Positions 56,092 through 64,000 of a stretch of 64,000 nucleotides of DNA are shown here, piece after piece (the first letter of the stretch is position 1; each line of letters starts with the position of its first letter). This DNA is from Nocardia albiluteola. Its GTDB lineage: Bacteria > Actinomycetota > Actinomycetes > Mycobacteriales > Mycobacteriaceae. Location of the stretch: the NCBI RefSeq assembly GCF_018860155.1, contig NZ_JAHKNI010000006.1, positions 372,001-436,000 of the forward strand, read 5' to 3'. Position numbers and translations under genes: made by a program. A model generated the notes under the pieces. That model saw only the letters and a list, made by a program, of their open reading frames with translations, ran no database searches and was not told the origin of the DNA.

Positions 56092-56919
56092 GTGGCAGAC
56101 GACATCGACTCGGTGAGGGTGGCCGGCTTGGACGAAGACAGTGTGGGTGATGCCGCGCCGCGTCGTCGGCGGTCCCGGGCGAAGAAGCAGAAGAAGCAGC
56201 GCCCGTTCTGGCAGGAGTTGCCGATCCTCATCGTGATCGCGGCGGTGATCGCGGCGCTGGTGGTGACGTTCATCGGTCGTCCGTACGTGATCCCCTCGCA
56301 GTCGATGGAGCCCACGTTGCACGGCTGTCCGGGCTGTACCGGGGACCGGATCTACGTGGAGAAGCTCAGCTACGATTTCGGCGATCCGAAGCCGGGTGAC
56401 GTGGTGGTCTTCGTCGGTCCGACCGGTTCCTGGAACAGCGACTACCACTCGAACCGCTCCACCAATACGGTCGTGCGCGGCATCCAGAATTTCTTCTCCT
56501 TCTTCGGCCTGGTGCCGCCGGACGAGAACGACCTGGTCAAGCGCGTAATCGCGGTCGGTGGCCAAACGGTGCAGTGCTGCGATGCGCAGGGTCGCGTGGA
56601 GGTCGACGGCAAACCGCTGGACGAGCCGTACGCCCACTACCTCGATCCGTATCAGCCCGGCCTGCCGTTCGCGGTCAAGACCCCGATGGGCCTGTCGATC
56701 AATCCCGTCGGCCGCGAATTCGGCCCGATCAAGGTGCCCGACGGCAATCTGTGGGTGATGGGCGACAACCGCAACGAATCCGCCGATTCGCGCGCCCACG
56801 TCGACGACGAGCTGTCCGGGACCGTGCCGATCAAGGACGTGCGCGGCAAGGCGGTCTTCAAGATCTGGCCGCCGGGACGGATCGGGCCGGTGCGGGCCCA
56901 GGACCCCCAGAGGAACTGA
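56092..56919 (+). CDS. lepB: Type I signal peptidase LepB
   Basis: 275 residues from GTG. A cytoplasmic basic stretch (RRRRSRAKKQKKQ) is followed by one membrane segment (ILIVIAAVIAALVVTFI). Catalytic Ser71 is in SQSMEPT and Lys150 in LVKRVIAVGG; the GDNRNESADSR box is also present. The active site faces the outside and cuts Sec and Tat signal peptides. A CxxC pair near CPGC just after the Ser box, and CC in the middle of the chain, are unusual among signal peptidases in general. The start was set by the family's basic N-terminus; no strong ribosome-binding site is visible. Confidence 0.93.
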   Translation: MADDIDSVRVAGLDEDSVGDAAPRRRRSRAKKQKKQRPFWQELPILIVIAAVIAALVVTFIGRPYVIPSQSMEPTLHGCPGCTGDRIYVEKLSYDFGDPKPGDVVVFVGPTGSWNSDYHSNRSTNTVVRGIQNFFSFFGLVPPDENDLVKRVIAVGGQTVQCCDAQGRVEVDGKPLDEPYAHYLDPYQPGLPFAVKTPMGLSINPVGREFGPIKVPDGNLWVMGDNRNESADSRAHVDDELSGTVPIKDVRGKAVFKIWPPGRIGPVRAQDPQRN

Positions 56920-56949
56920 GACCGCCGGGGCGCGAAGGATAATCGAACT

Positions 56950-57702
56950 GTGGGTGCAGTGGCGCGCAACGGGCATCGTCCCGGAGACTGGCCGCCGCGG
57001 GTGGTGATGCGCAGGGCGGCGGGCCTGCGCACTCTCGAGGCGGCGCTGATTCGCAGTGGACTCGGGCCGGTGGCCGGCGTCGACGAGGCAGGGCGGGGCT
57101 GCTGTGCGGGCCCCCTCGTCGTGGCGGCCTGCCTGCTGGCACCCAAGGCCTACGACTCGCTGGCCGGGCTCGACGACTCCAAGAAGCTGTCCGAGACGAC
57201 TCGTGAGCAGCTGTTTCCGATTATTCAGCGGCGCGCACTGGCCTACCGGGTGGTGGTGATCCCGGCCTGGGAGATCGACGCCATCGGCATTCACGTCGCC
57301 AATATCGAGGGCATGCGGCGGGCGGTCGCGGGCCTCGAACAGCGGCCCGGCTACGTGCTGACCGACGGATTCCGGGTGCCCGGGATCGTGGTGCCCTCGC
57401 TGCCGGTGATCGGCGGCGACGCGAGCGCGGCGTGCATCGCGGCGGCCAGCATCCTGGCCAAGGTCACCCGGGACCGGATGATGGTCGAACTCGATCAACG
57501 GCTGCCCGGCTACGGATTCGCCGCGCACAAGGGTTACAACACGCCCGAGCATCTTGCGGCGCTGAATCGTCTGGGGCCCAGCAGCGAGCATCGCCGGAGC
57601 TGGCGGAACGTACGCTCGACCGACGGCGTGGAAGTCGGGGCGGCGGAACCGGAATCGCCCGGGGTGAGGCGGGTGGCCCCCGCTCGCGCGCATGCGAGAT
57701 GA
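56950..57702 (+). CDS. rnhB: Ribonuclease HII
   Basis: 250 residues. Catalytic Asp45-Glu46 in VAGVDEAGRG, LDDSKKLSE, HVANIEGMRRAV, the LTDGFRVP acidic residue and GDASAACIAAASILAKVTRD are all visible. RNase HII removes ribonucleotides from DNA and RNA of RNA-DNA hybrids. The segment after NVRSTDGVE is a short unconserved tail. GTG start, 30 bp after lepB; in M. tuberculosis the same neighbours occur. Confidence 0.95.
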   Translation: MGAVARNGHRPGDWPPRVVMRRAAGLRTLEAALIRSGLGPVAGVDEAGRGCCAGPLVVAACLLAPKAYDSLAGLDDSKKLSETTREQLFPIIQRRALAYRVVVIPAWEIDAIGIHVANIEGMRRAVAGLEQRPGYVLTDGFRVPGIVVPSLPVIGGDASAACIAAASILAKVTRDRMMVELDQRLPGYGFAAHKGYNTPEHLAALNRLGPSSEHRRSWRNVRSTDGVEVGAAEPESPGVRRVAPARAHAR

Positions 57703-57744
57703 TATCTGCACACGATCGGCGAGAGAGGGAGGACTTTCCACCAG

Positions 57745-57828
57745 ATGAGCGAGCGCAGCGAGCGAAGCATAGGCACAGCGCTTTCAGCGCTCATGCCGGA
57801 GCCGAGCGCTAGCGAGGTGGAGGCATGA
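57745..57828 (+). CDS. Possible 27-residue peptide in a repeat-like leader, overlapping the DUF2469 gene
   Basis: ATG to TGA, 27 codons plus stop, overlapping the next gene by ATGA. The sequence is Ser/Glu/Arg-rich (MSERSERSIGTALSAL) and built from gagcgagcgcagcgagcga-type DNA, a kind of repeated intergenic element seen in Nocardia and mycobacterial genomes. It contains a small hairpin agcgct-ttc-agcgct. Whether it is translated is unknown. Confidence 0.35.
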   Translation: MSERSERSIGTALSALMPEPSASEVEA

Positions 57829-58130
57829 GTGCTGAGGACCTCGAGAAGTACGAAACCGAGATGGAACTCTCGTTGTATCGGGAGTACAAGGACATCGTCG
57901 GTCAGTTCTCGTACGTGGTGGAGACCGAACGCCGCTTCTACCTGGCCAATTCTGTCGAACTGCGACCGCAGAACGCCGACGGTGAGGTCTACTTCGAAGT
58001 GCGCATGTCCGATGCCTGGGTGTGGGACATGTACCGTCCGGCGCGGTTCGTCAAACACGTTCGCGTCATCACCTTCAAGGACGTGAACATCGAGGAGCTG
58101 GAGAAGCCGGACCTTCGCCTGCCGGAGTAG
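57825..58130 (+). CDS. DUF2469 family protein (Rv2901c type)
   Basis: 101 residues, length and sequence typical of the family: MSAEDLEKYETEMELSLYRE, then FYLANSVELRPQ and VWDMYRPARFVKHVRVITFKDVNIEEL. Highly conserved in actinobacteria, soluble, no known enzymatic motif, function unknown. The start is supported by gaggtggagg a few bases upstream. It lies between rnhB and the YraN gene as in M. tuberculosis. Confidence 0.92.
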   Translation: MSAEDLEKYETEMELSLYREYKDIVGQFSYVVETERRFYLANSVELRPQNADGEVYFEVRMSDAWVWDMYRPARFVKHVRVITFKDVNIEELEKPDLRLPE

Positions 58131-58307
58131 ACGTGGGCGGCGCTGCCGGCCGAGCCGGGGCGCCGCGCATCGTTCGACCGGGTGCGGCTCGACGGGCGAT
58201 CCGCGTGTCGGCGCCGTGTTGTCCACAGCCGCAAGGCTTTCCACAGGCTTTCTGTTTCCGCAGGTCGCCCGCAGGGGGCCGGTACAGGCCAACGCCAAGC
58301 TGGCCGG

Positions 58308-58664
58308 GTGGCACATAATCTGGCGCTCGGCGCACACGGGGAAGAGCTGGCCGCGGAGTTTCTGCAGTCGGCCGGCATGGAGATCGTCGAGCGGAACTGG
58401 CGTTGCCGCTACGGCGAGCTGGATCTGATTGTCCGGGATGCGGAGGTTACCGCCTTCGTCGAGGTGAAGACCCGCTCAGGATGCGGATTCGGCACCCCGG
58501 CCGAGGCGGTGACCTTCACCAAACAGCAGCGCATCCGCAGGCTGGCGCTGCTGTGGCTGCACGAGCAGGCCGGGCCGTGGCGGCACATCCGCTTCGATGT
58601 GGTGTCGGTGCTGCTCGCACCGGCCCGCGAGCCGGTCCTGGAGCACCTGAAGGCGGTGTTCTGA
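58308..58664 (+). CDS. YraN/UPF0102 family protein (PD-(D/E)XK-like)
   Basis: 118 residues from the GTG at 58308, matching the usual length; a longer upstream frame looks non-coding. Key motifs: LGAHGEELAAEFL, RCRYGELDLIVRD and FVEVKTRS, which place it in the nuclease-like YraN family with an E-x-D-L/E-V-K active-site pattern. Function unknown; it is next to the YifB gene in most actinobacteria. Its TGA overlaps the next ATG. Confidence 0.9.
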   Translation: MAHNLALGAHGEELAAEFLQSAGMEIVERNWRCRYGELDLIVRDAEVTAFVEVKTRSGCGFGTPAEAVTFTKQQRIRRLALLWLHEQAGPWRHIRFDVVSVLLAPAREPVLEHLKAVF

Positions 58665-60172
58665 TGGTGCTGGGCCGGGCCTTCTCGGTGGCGGTGACCG
58701 GAGTGGACGGGCAGCTGGTCGAGATCGAGGCGGATATCGGACAGGGCCTGCCGTCGGTGCATCTGGTCGGCCTGCCCGACACCACCCTGCAGGAATCGCG
58801 GGATCGGGTGCGCGCCGCGGTGCAGAACTCCGGGGAGAAATGGCCCGACGGGCGAGTGATCCTGGCGTTGTCCCCGGCGACGCTGCCGAAGATCGGCAGC
58901 GTGTATGACCTGGCGTTGGCCGCGGCGGTCCTGGACGCGGGCGGCGCGATCCCCTCCGCGCGCCCGGAAGGCACGGTGCTGCTGGGCGAGCTAGCCCTCG
59001 ACGGCCGGGTGCGGCAGGCCCGCGGGGTGCTGCCCGCGGTGCTGGCCGCGCGCGGTGCGGGCCGGACGACGGCGGTGGTACCCGAATCCGCACTCGCGGA
59101 GGCCGGGCTGGTCGACGGAATCACCGTCCTCGGTGTGGCAACCCTGCGCGAGCTCATCGACTGGCTGCGCGGCGAGGGACAGCTGCGCAAACCCGATGGC
59201 GCTCTGCCCTCGTGCGCCCGTACCGGCGACGATCTCGACGAGGTGGTCGGGCAGGACGAGGCGCGATGGGCGCTGGAGGTGGCCGCGGCCGGAGGCCACC
59301 ATGTCCTGCTCACCGGTCCACCCGGGATCGGTAAAACAATGCTGGCGCAACGGCTTCCGGGGCTGCTGCCGCCACTGAGCGAGCGGGAGGCGCTGGAGGT
59401 CACCGCGATTCATTCAGTGGCAGGCACACTGCCCGGCGACCATCCGCTGATCACCATCCCGCCCTTCGTCGCCCCACATCATTCGACGTCGGTGACGGCG
59501 ATGGTCGGAGGTGGGTCCGGCTCGGCCCGTCCGGGCGCGGTGAGCCGCGCGCACCGCGGGGTGCTGTTCCTCGACGAATGCGCCGAGATCGGCACGAAGG
59601 TGCTCGAGGCGTTGCGAACTCCGTTGGAGGAGGGTGAGATTCGCATTGCCCGCCGCGACGGCGTGGCTCGGTATCCGGCCCGCTTCCAACTGATCCTGGC
59701 CGCCAATCCCTGCCCGTGCGCCCCCGCTCGCGATGTCGACTGCATCTGCGCGCCGCTGGCCAGGCGGCGCTATCTCGGCAAATTGTCGGGGCCGCTGATG
59801 GATCGGATCGATATCTGGTGCCAGATGCACGGTCAGGCCGCCGGTGCGTTCGCCGCCGCGGCGGCCGAGAGCAGCGCGGTGGTCCGCGGGCGGGTCGAGT
59901 TGGCGCGCCGTGCGGCCGCGGAGCGCTGGCAGGAGTACGGCTGGAGAACGAACGCCGAGGTGCCCGGACACACTCTGCGCCAGCGCTTCCGGCTGCCGAC
60001 CGAGGCGCTGGTCCCGGTGGAGAACGCCCTGCGGCTGGGCCGGATGTCGGCCCGAGGCGCAGATAGAGCCATCAGAGTTGCCTGGACTATTTGCGACTTG
60101 CGCGGGGGAGAGGTGCCGAACACGCAGGATGTCATGCAGGCGCTGAACTTCCGTCAGCGAGGTGCGGCATGA
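58664..60172 (+). CDS. comM: YifB/ComM family Mg-chelatase-like AAA+ ATPase
   Basis: 502 residues. N-terminal ComM domain (VHLVGLPDTTLQESRDRVR), then Walker A GPPGIGKT at 218-225, the Mg-chelatase core with VAPHHSTSVTAMVGGG, Walker B VLFLDECAEI and the C-terminal cysteines CPCAP, DCICAP. ComM in competent bacteria is a hexameric helicase driving branch migration during recombination; YifB in actinobacteria is probably related in role. It begins inside the yraN stop (TGATG) and is followed by dprA, another DNA-uptake gene. Confidence 0.92.
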   Translation: MVLGRAFSVAVTGVDGQLVEIEADIGQGLPSVHLVGLPDTTLQESRDRVRAAVQNSGEKWPDGRVILALSPATLPKIGSVYDLALAAAVLDAGGAIPSARPEGTVLLGELALDGRVRQARGVLPAVLAARGAGRTTAVVPESALAEAGLVDGITVLGVATLRELIDWLRGEGQLRKPDGALPSCARTGDDLDEVVGQDEARWALEVAAAGGHHVLLTGPPGIGKTMLAQRLPGLLPPLSEREALEVTAIHSVAGTLPGDHPLITIPPFVAPHHSTSVTAMVGGGSGSARPGAVSRAHRGVLFLDECAEIGTKVLEALRTPLEEGEIRIARRDGVARYPARFQLILAANPCPCAPARDVDCICAPLARRRYLGKLSGPLMDRIDIWCQMHGQAAGAFAAAAAESSAVVRGRVELARRAAAERWQEYGWRTNAEVPGHTLRQRFRLPTEALVPVENALRLGRMSARGADRAIRVAWTICDLRGGEVPNTQDVMQALNFRQRGAA

Positions 60173-60506
60173 GTGCGTGCGGCGAGCCCGCCGATGGGCT
60201 GCGAGCGGTGCTGACGCCGGGAACGCGCAGTGGCCAGCTGTGTTTGCGCCGGAACGGGCGGTGGCGGGCTGTCGGGAATGGATGGTGGCGAGCTGTTTTG
60301 CGCCGGGAGCGGGCGGTGGGGAGCTGTGTTTGCGATCGAGTTGTCAGTGCAAGGTCCAGGCGCGGCCCGCTGTTACCGGGCACAGGCGCGGACGAGCGAC
60401 CGCGCGTCGGAGCGGATCAGCCGGTGGCACTTCGGAATACGACACGCGGCGTCTACGGAAGGCCGGCTGTCGCGATTCGGCGCATTACCGAATGGGAGGG
60501 CTGGCA
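60173..60506 (+). other. Region between comM and dprA with imperfect repeats
   Basis: 334 bp. The motif agctg-tgtttgcgccgg-...-gggcggtgg occurs at 60236-60264 and 60291-60319, and a shorter copy agctgtgtttgcg at 60322-60334. The dprA frame is open through this stretch, so a much longer N-terminus is formally possible, but its composition and the strong gggaggg at 60494-60500 argue for starting at 60507. No RNA gene is seen. Confidence 0.5.
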
Positions 60507-61880
60507 ATGTCTGAGGAAGCGGTGACCAGCGCCGCGGAGAGCACATCGGCCCATCCGGAGACGATCGCGGCGGCCCATCCCGCGGACGGTTATCGGGTGC
60601 CGACGGATACCGAGGGGTCCGCTGTCGGTTTGCGGGATTGCGCGGGTGCGGGTTTCGACGCCGCCGACGATTCCGTCGGCGTTGATGCCGCGACGGCCGG
60701 GGGTGCGGTTGCGGAGCTGCCGGTGACGGTGTTTCTCCCGTCCGTGGATGACGAGCGGCTGCTGGCGTGGGTGTACCTCTCGCGGGTGGTCCAGGGGCCG
60801 TGCGCGGCGCTGTCGGCACTGATCGAACAGATCGGAGTCGTCGAGGCGGCGCGGGCCGTGCGCGAGTGCGATCTGCCGGAGTCGTTGCGGGGGCCGACCG
60901 AGCGGCGTCGTGGGATCGACTGCGCCGAAAGAGATGTGAATGCCATGGCGCGACTGGGCGGGCGGGTGATCACCCCGGACGATCCGGAGTGGCCCGCGTG
61001 GCGTCTGCTCGGGTTGAGCCAGCTCGACCCGGGGCGCGACAAGGACGCGTCGACGCCGCTGGTGCTGTGGGCACGGGGACCGCTGTCGCTGCTGGGCTCC
61101 AGCGAGCAGGCCCTGGCGGTGGTGGGCTCGCGGTGCAGCACCGGCTACGGCGAGCTGGTGACCGGGCAGATCACCGGCGACCTCGCGGCGCGCGGGTGGA
61201 CAATTGTCTCGGGCGCGGCCTTCGGGGTCGACGGCGCCGCTCATCGTGCGGCACTCGCCTCGGGGGCGCCGACGATCGCGGTGCTGGCGTGCGGCGTCGA
61301 TCGGCCCTATCCGGCGGCACATGCGCAACTGCTGGCCGAGATCGCCGATGCCGGGCTCGTCCTGAGCGAATATCCGCCCGGCGTGGCCGCTCGCAAGGAG
61401 CACTTTCTGGCCCGGAATCGGCTCATCGCCGCACTCGCCGACGGTGTACTGGTTGTCGAGGCGGGGCTGCGTAGCGGCGCGCGTAACACCGTGAAATGGG
61501 CTCGCCGCCTGGGCCGCCCGGCGCTGGCCGTACCAGGACCGGTTACCTCGTCGACCTCGGTGGGGTGTCATCGCATGATTCGTGAGGGGGAAGCGTTACT
61601 GGTCAGCCGCGCCGAGGAGATCATCGACGAGGCCGGCCCGTTGCGCCTGTCACTGCCCGGCGACCCTCGCCCGAGTCCGGGCGACTCGCTGTCCGGCGTC
61701 GAGGCGTTGATCTACGCGGCACTTCCCGCAATTGGCTCGCGGCTGCCGATGGAGCTGGTGCAGCAGTGCGACCTGGAGCCGGCGAGCGTGCGTGCGGTGC
61801 TCGCGGCCCTGGAGCTAGCGGGCCTGGTCGGCTCGGACCACTCCGGCTGGTTCAGGATCGCGTCGCGCGCAGGGCCGTAA
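60507..61880 (+). CDS. dprA: DNA processing protein DprA
   Basis: 457 residues. A 75-residue variable N-terminus precedes the DprA core: ALAVVGSRCSTGYGELVTG, WTIVSGAAFGVDGAAHRAAL, LSEYPPG, FLARNRLIAALADGVLVVEAG and GRPALAVPGPV. A winged-helix C-terminus (SLSGVEALIYAALP to LELAGLVGSDHSGWFRI) closes it. DprA loads RecA on single-stranded DNA taken up during transformation. The ATG has gggaggg with a 6-nt spacer. The gene order comM-dprA-xerC matches M. tuberculosis. Confidence 0.95.
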   Translation: MSEEAVTSAAESTSAHPETIAAAHPADGYRVPTDTEGSAVGLRDCAGAGFDAADDSVGVDAATAGGAVAELPVTVFLPSVDDERLLAWVYLSRVVQGPCAALSALIEQIGVVEAARAVRECDLPESLRGPTERRRGIDCAERDVNAMARLGGRVITPDDPEWPAWRLLGLSQLDPGRDKDASTPLVLWARGPLSLLGSSEQALAVVGSRCSTGYGELVTGQITGDLAARGWTIVSGAAFGVDGAAHRAALASGAPTIAVLACGVDRPYPAAHAQLLAEIADAGLVLSEYPPGVAARKEHFLARNRLIAALADGVLVVEAGLRSGARNTVKWARRLGRPALAVPGPVTSSTSVGCHRMIREGEALLVSRAEEIIDEAGPLRLSLPGDPRPSPGDSLSGVEALIYAALPAIGSRLPMELVQQCDLEPASVRAVLAALELAGLVGSDHSGWFRIASRAGP

Positions 61881-61958
61881 TGGCCTTCAGAGGGTGAAAG
61901 CGGCCGATTCGGGGGTGACTCGGAGGCCCGGTGGTCGCGTCCCCTGCCAGAGGGCGAA

Positions 61959-62276
61959 TTGCCGTCGCCGGTGACAGTGTCGGGGGACAGCGCCCTGTCT
62001 CGAAAGCAGAAGAGCTCGAGGGATCGTGCGAAGGTCCGACCGAAAGTCGCTCGTATCCACGCCCGCATTGTCGACCGGCGTCATGACCACCTGCACAAGC
62101 TCTCGACCCGATTGATCAACGAAAACCAAGTTGTGGCGATCGAGGACTTGAATCTGCGGAACATGGTCCGCGATCACAGTGTGGCGCGTGCGATCGATGC
62201 TGGAATACAAGGCGGACTGGTACGGGCGCACAGTGGTGGCGATCGACCGCGGTTCTCGCCTGCGGAGATGGTGTGA
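61959..62276 (+). pseudogene. Fragment of an IS605/IS607-type TnpB gene, frameshifted
   Basis: The first part reads ALSRKQKSSRDRAKVRPKVA, HLHKLSTRLINENQVVAIED, NLRNMVRDHSVARAI, typical of the middle of TnpB, with the RuvC-II Glu in AIEDL. Then the frame changes and MLEYKADWYGRTVVAIDR (from about 62190) continues the same protein in another frame. About eight codons seem lost at the junction. The N-terminal part, the zinc finger and the last RuvC Asp are absent. It is a decayed insertion between dprA and xerC. Confidence 0.85.
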
Positions 62277-62372
62277 GACCGCTCCGCAACCGACGTGGGA
62301 AGGCAACCGGCCTGCCTGCCTGTACGGCGCGGGAACTTGCCGATTGCGGCCGGTGCGGTGACCGTGGAGGGT

Positions 62373-63296
62373 ATGGACGCGTTGCCCGAGGATCTGGAGG
62401 CCCTGCTCGAGGAGTTCGGGCGGCATCTGCGGCTCGGGCGGAACAGGTCGGCGCACACCGCGCGGGCCTATGTGGCCGATGCGCGGTCGCTACTGGCGCA
62501 CTTGTGTTCTCGGGCAGCGGATTCCGGGGTGGGGGAAATCGATGTGGCGTTGCTTCGGTCCTGGTTGGCCGAGCAGTCCGGATCCGGGGCGGCGCGCACG
62601 ACCATGGCGCGGCGGGCTTCGGCGGCGCGCACCTTTACCGCCTGGCTGACCCACACCGGGCGGCTGGCCGTCGATCCCGGCCCGCGCCTGGGGTCGGCTC
62701 GGGCACACCGGGTACTGCCCGCGGTACTGGGGCGCGAGCAGGCCGCCGCGGCGATGGATGCGGCGCAGTCGGGTGCGGCGCAACAGGATCCGATGGCTCT
62801 GCGCGATCGGCTGATCGTGGAGCTGCTGTATGCCACCGGGATCCGGGTGAGCGAGCTGTGCGGGCTGGACATCGACGACATCGATTCGGAGCGCCGCCTG
62901 GTCCGGGTGCTCGGCAAGGGCAACAAGGAACGCGCCGTCCCGTTCGGGGGACCCGCCGATGAGGCACTTCGGGACTGGCTGCGATCGGGCCGCCCGGACT
63001 TCGCGAATGCCGAATCGGGGCGGGCGCTGTTGCTCGGCCGCCGCGGTCGCCGGCTCGACCAGCGTCAGGCCAGAACCGTAGTGCACGAGGTAGTTTCGGC
63101 AATTCCCGGTGCGCCGGACATGGGTCCGCACGGGTTGCGCCACACTGCGGCGACACATCTGCTCGAGGGCGGGGCGGATCTGCGCATCGTGCAGGAACTG
63201 CTCGGTCATGCCAGCATGGCGACCACACAGCTCTACACCCACGTCTCCATCGAGCGCCTCAAGAAGGTCCACGACCAGGCCCATCCCCGAGCCTGA
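62373..63296 (+). CDS. xerC: Tyrosine recombinase XerC
   Basis: 307 residues from ATG 62373 (GTG at 62358 and 62364 are alternatives). N-terminal SAM-like core-binding domain, then the catalytic domain with Arg158 in ATGIRVSEL, a Lys in GKGNKERAV, His253 and Arg256 in HGLRHT, His279 in GHASMATT and the nucleophile Tyr288 in LYTH. XerC with XerD resolves chromosome dimers at dif. The motif order and the dprA neighbour make it the housekeeping enzyme and not a phage integrase. Confidence 0.94.
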   Translation: MDALPEDLEALLEEFGRHLRLGRNRSAHTARAYVADARSLLAHLCSRAADSGVGEIDVALLRSWLAEQSGSGAARTTMARRASAARTFTAWLTHTGRLAVDPGPRLGSARAHRVLPAVLGREQAAAAMDAAQSGAAQQDPMALRDRLIVELLYATGIRVSELCGLDIDDIDSERRLVRVLGKGNKERAVPFGGPADEALRDWLRSGRPDFANAESGRALLLGRRGRRLDQRQARTVVHEVVSAIPGAPDMGPHGLRHTAATHLLEGGADLRIVQELLGHASMATTQLYTHVSIERLKKVHDQAHPRA

Positions 63297-63542
63297 GCGG
63301 AATCCACGGCCGAATGCGAGCGGCCGGCAGGGTGCGTGATCGTGGATGCCAGTCCGTCGGCGCCGGAGCCTGCACCCACTGCCGGATTCCGAGTGTGATG
63401 TGAACTGCGCCGATCCGCACGCTGGAAGTGCCTGGGCGGCTGGGCTTCTCGGCTGAGTGCGAGGACCGCCTGGGCGGCTTTGCATCTGCGCCGAGTATCG
63501 GACCACCGGAGGTCAGGAATTCTCCGCTGAGATGTCTGCCGG

Positions 63543-64000
63543 TCAGCTCGGCCGGATTGTATCGATGTATTTTCCGGCGATGTAGCGCTGCAGCAGCCGG
63601 GTGACCGGTCCGCCCAACCGGGCGTACCAGGCGCCTGGGCGAGAGAAGGCCGCGACCAGGCCGTAGACGGTATCAGTGGTCGCTTCGTACTCCACGGCGA
63701 ACAGTTCCTCGCCGATCTCGGGGTGGCCGGGCAGTGTGCCGTAGGCGAAGCCGCGGCGATCCGGTTCATTCAGCACATAGACGACGCGGCAGGGTGCGGT
63801 GATCGCGACGGGGCCGATGCCCAGGCGGACGGTCAGAGCCGTGCCCGGGGCCGCGGCCGGTGCGCTCGCGGAGTCGAAGATGCCGGTCCCGCGCTGCATC
63901 CGGTACGCCAGGATCTGCTCGGCGGCCGAGTCGAACAGGGGCCGGCCCGTGCCGATCGGCCGCCGCAGCCGGAACTGGTGATAGCCGGGCGGGAATTCAC
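63543..64000 (-). CDS. DUF1990 family protein (partial at window edge)
   Basis: The frame continues to the window end, so the start lies outside; about 152 residues are visible. Recognised by FPPGYHQFRLRRPIGTG, FDSAAEQILAYRMQRG, VYVLNEPDRRGFAYGTLPGH and EELFAVEY, ending LLQRYIAGKYIDTIRPS. The family has a lipocalin- or START-like beta barrel and unknown function; proteins are common in actinobacteria. It converges with xerC; 246 bp between them hold a weak hairpin cggccg-cggccg near 63307-63326. Confidence 0.85.
   Translation of the reverse strand, partial: EFPPGYHQFRLRRPIGTGRPLFDSAAEQILAYRMQRGTGIFDSASAPAAAPGTALTVRLGIGPVAITAPCRVVYVLNEPDRRGFAYGTLPGHPEIGEELFAVEYEATTDTVYGLVAAFSRPGAWYARLGGPVTRLLQRYIAGKYIDTIRPS

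Noticed and set aside
60162..60506. A longer DprA starting at 60162
   Set aside because: The extra stretch has imperfect DNA repeats and non-coding composition, overlaps comM, and the strong ribosome-binding site lies just before 60507.

Overview
The window is high-GC actinobacterial DNA, most likely Nocardia or a close mycolic-acid relative. Evidence: GTG starts and GC-rich third codon positions, a glnD-ffh-amidohydrolase-rpsP-KH-rimM-trmD-rplS-lepB-rnhB-DUF2469-YraN-YifB-dprA-xerC order that matches the Mycobacterium tuberculosis Rv2918c-Rv2894c region (in reverse), and WXG100-type (ESX/type VII) proteins. Species assignment is inference.

Layout. 1-3314: end of glnD, a small unknown gene and ffh, all on the plus strand. 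3315-46690: a roughly 43 kb block that sits exactly where M. tuberculosis passes directly from ffh to an amidohydrolase gene. It holds a VirB6/TrbL-like polytopic membrane protein, a GT39-type glycosyltransferase, and a minus-strand operon. That operon consists of a 36.3 kb gene for a 12,115-residue multi-toxin, a 258-residue protein 2 nt behind it, and a WXG-type protein with a repetitive LQPREY tail. 46691-63296: housekeeping genes on the plus strand, interrupted by a Uma2-type nuclease gene, a head-to-head pair of truncated genes (SDR and TetR remnants), tex, and a decayed TnpB fragment. 63543-64000: the end of a DUF1990-type gene on the minus strand.

The main subject is the giant protein. 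From N to C terminus I read: a CpnT/WXG100-like export domain with a hydrophobic Ala/Gly region; a long disordered linker; a charged helical segment; a SecA-like two-lobed motor with recognisable but altered ATPase motifs; a papain-fold (Tox-PL-like) domain; a HopA1-like domain; two calpain-like protease units; a Nudix domain; a second Tox-PL-like domain; three ADP-ribosyltransferase (ART) domains; six tandem calpain-like modules of about 750-880 residues; then ART, Tox-PL, ART, Tox-PL, ART, an OTU-like remnant and a last ART. That is eight calpain cores (plus one remnant), seven ARTs, four Tox-PL-like domains, one Nudix and one HopA1-like domain. Most catalytic residues are kept. Two linkers carry near-identical SRKR-type basic motifs resembling eukaryotic nuclear localisation signals.

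Working model (inference): the WXG-type proteins route the giant protein through an ESX system encoded elsewhere. The calpain units may process it, and the ART, Tox-PL, HopA1 and Nudix units act in a target cell, possibly eukaryotic. No obvious set of immunity genes is present; the 258-residue protein is the only candidate immunity or adaptor protein in the operon. Domain assignments were made by eye from motifs and need profile searches.
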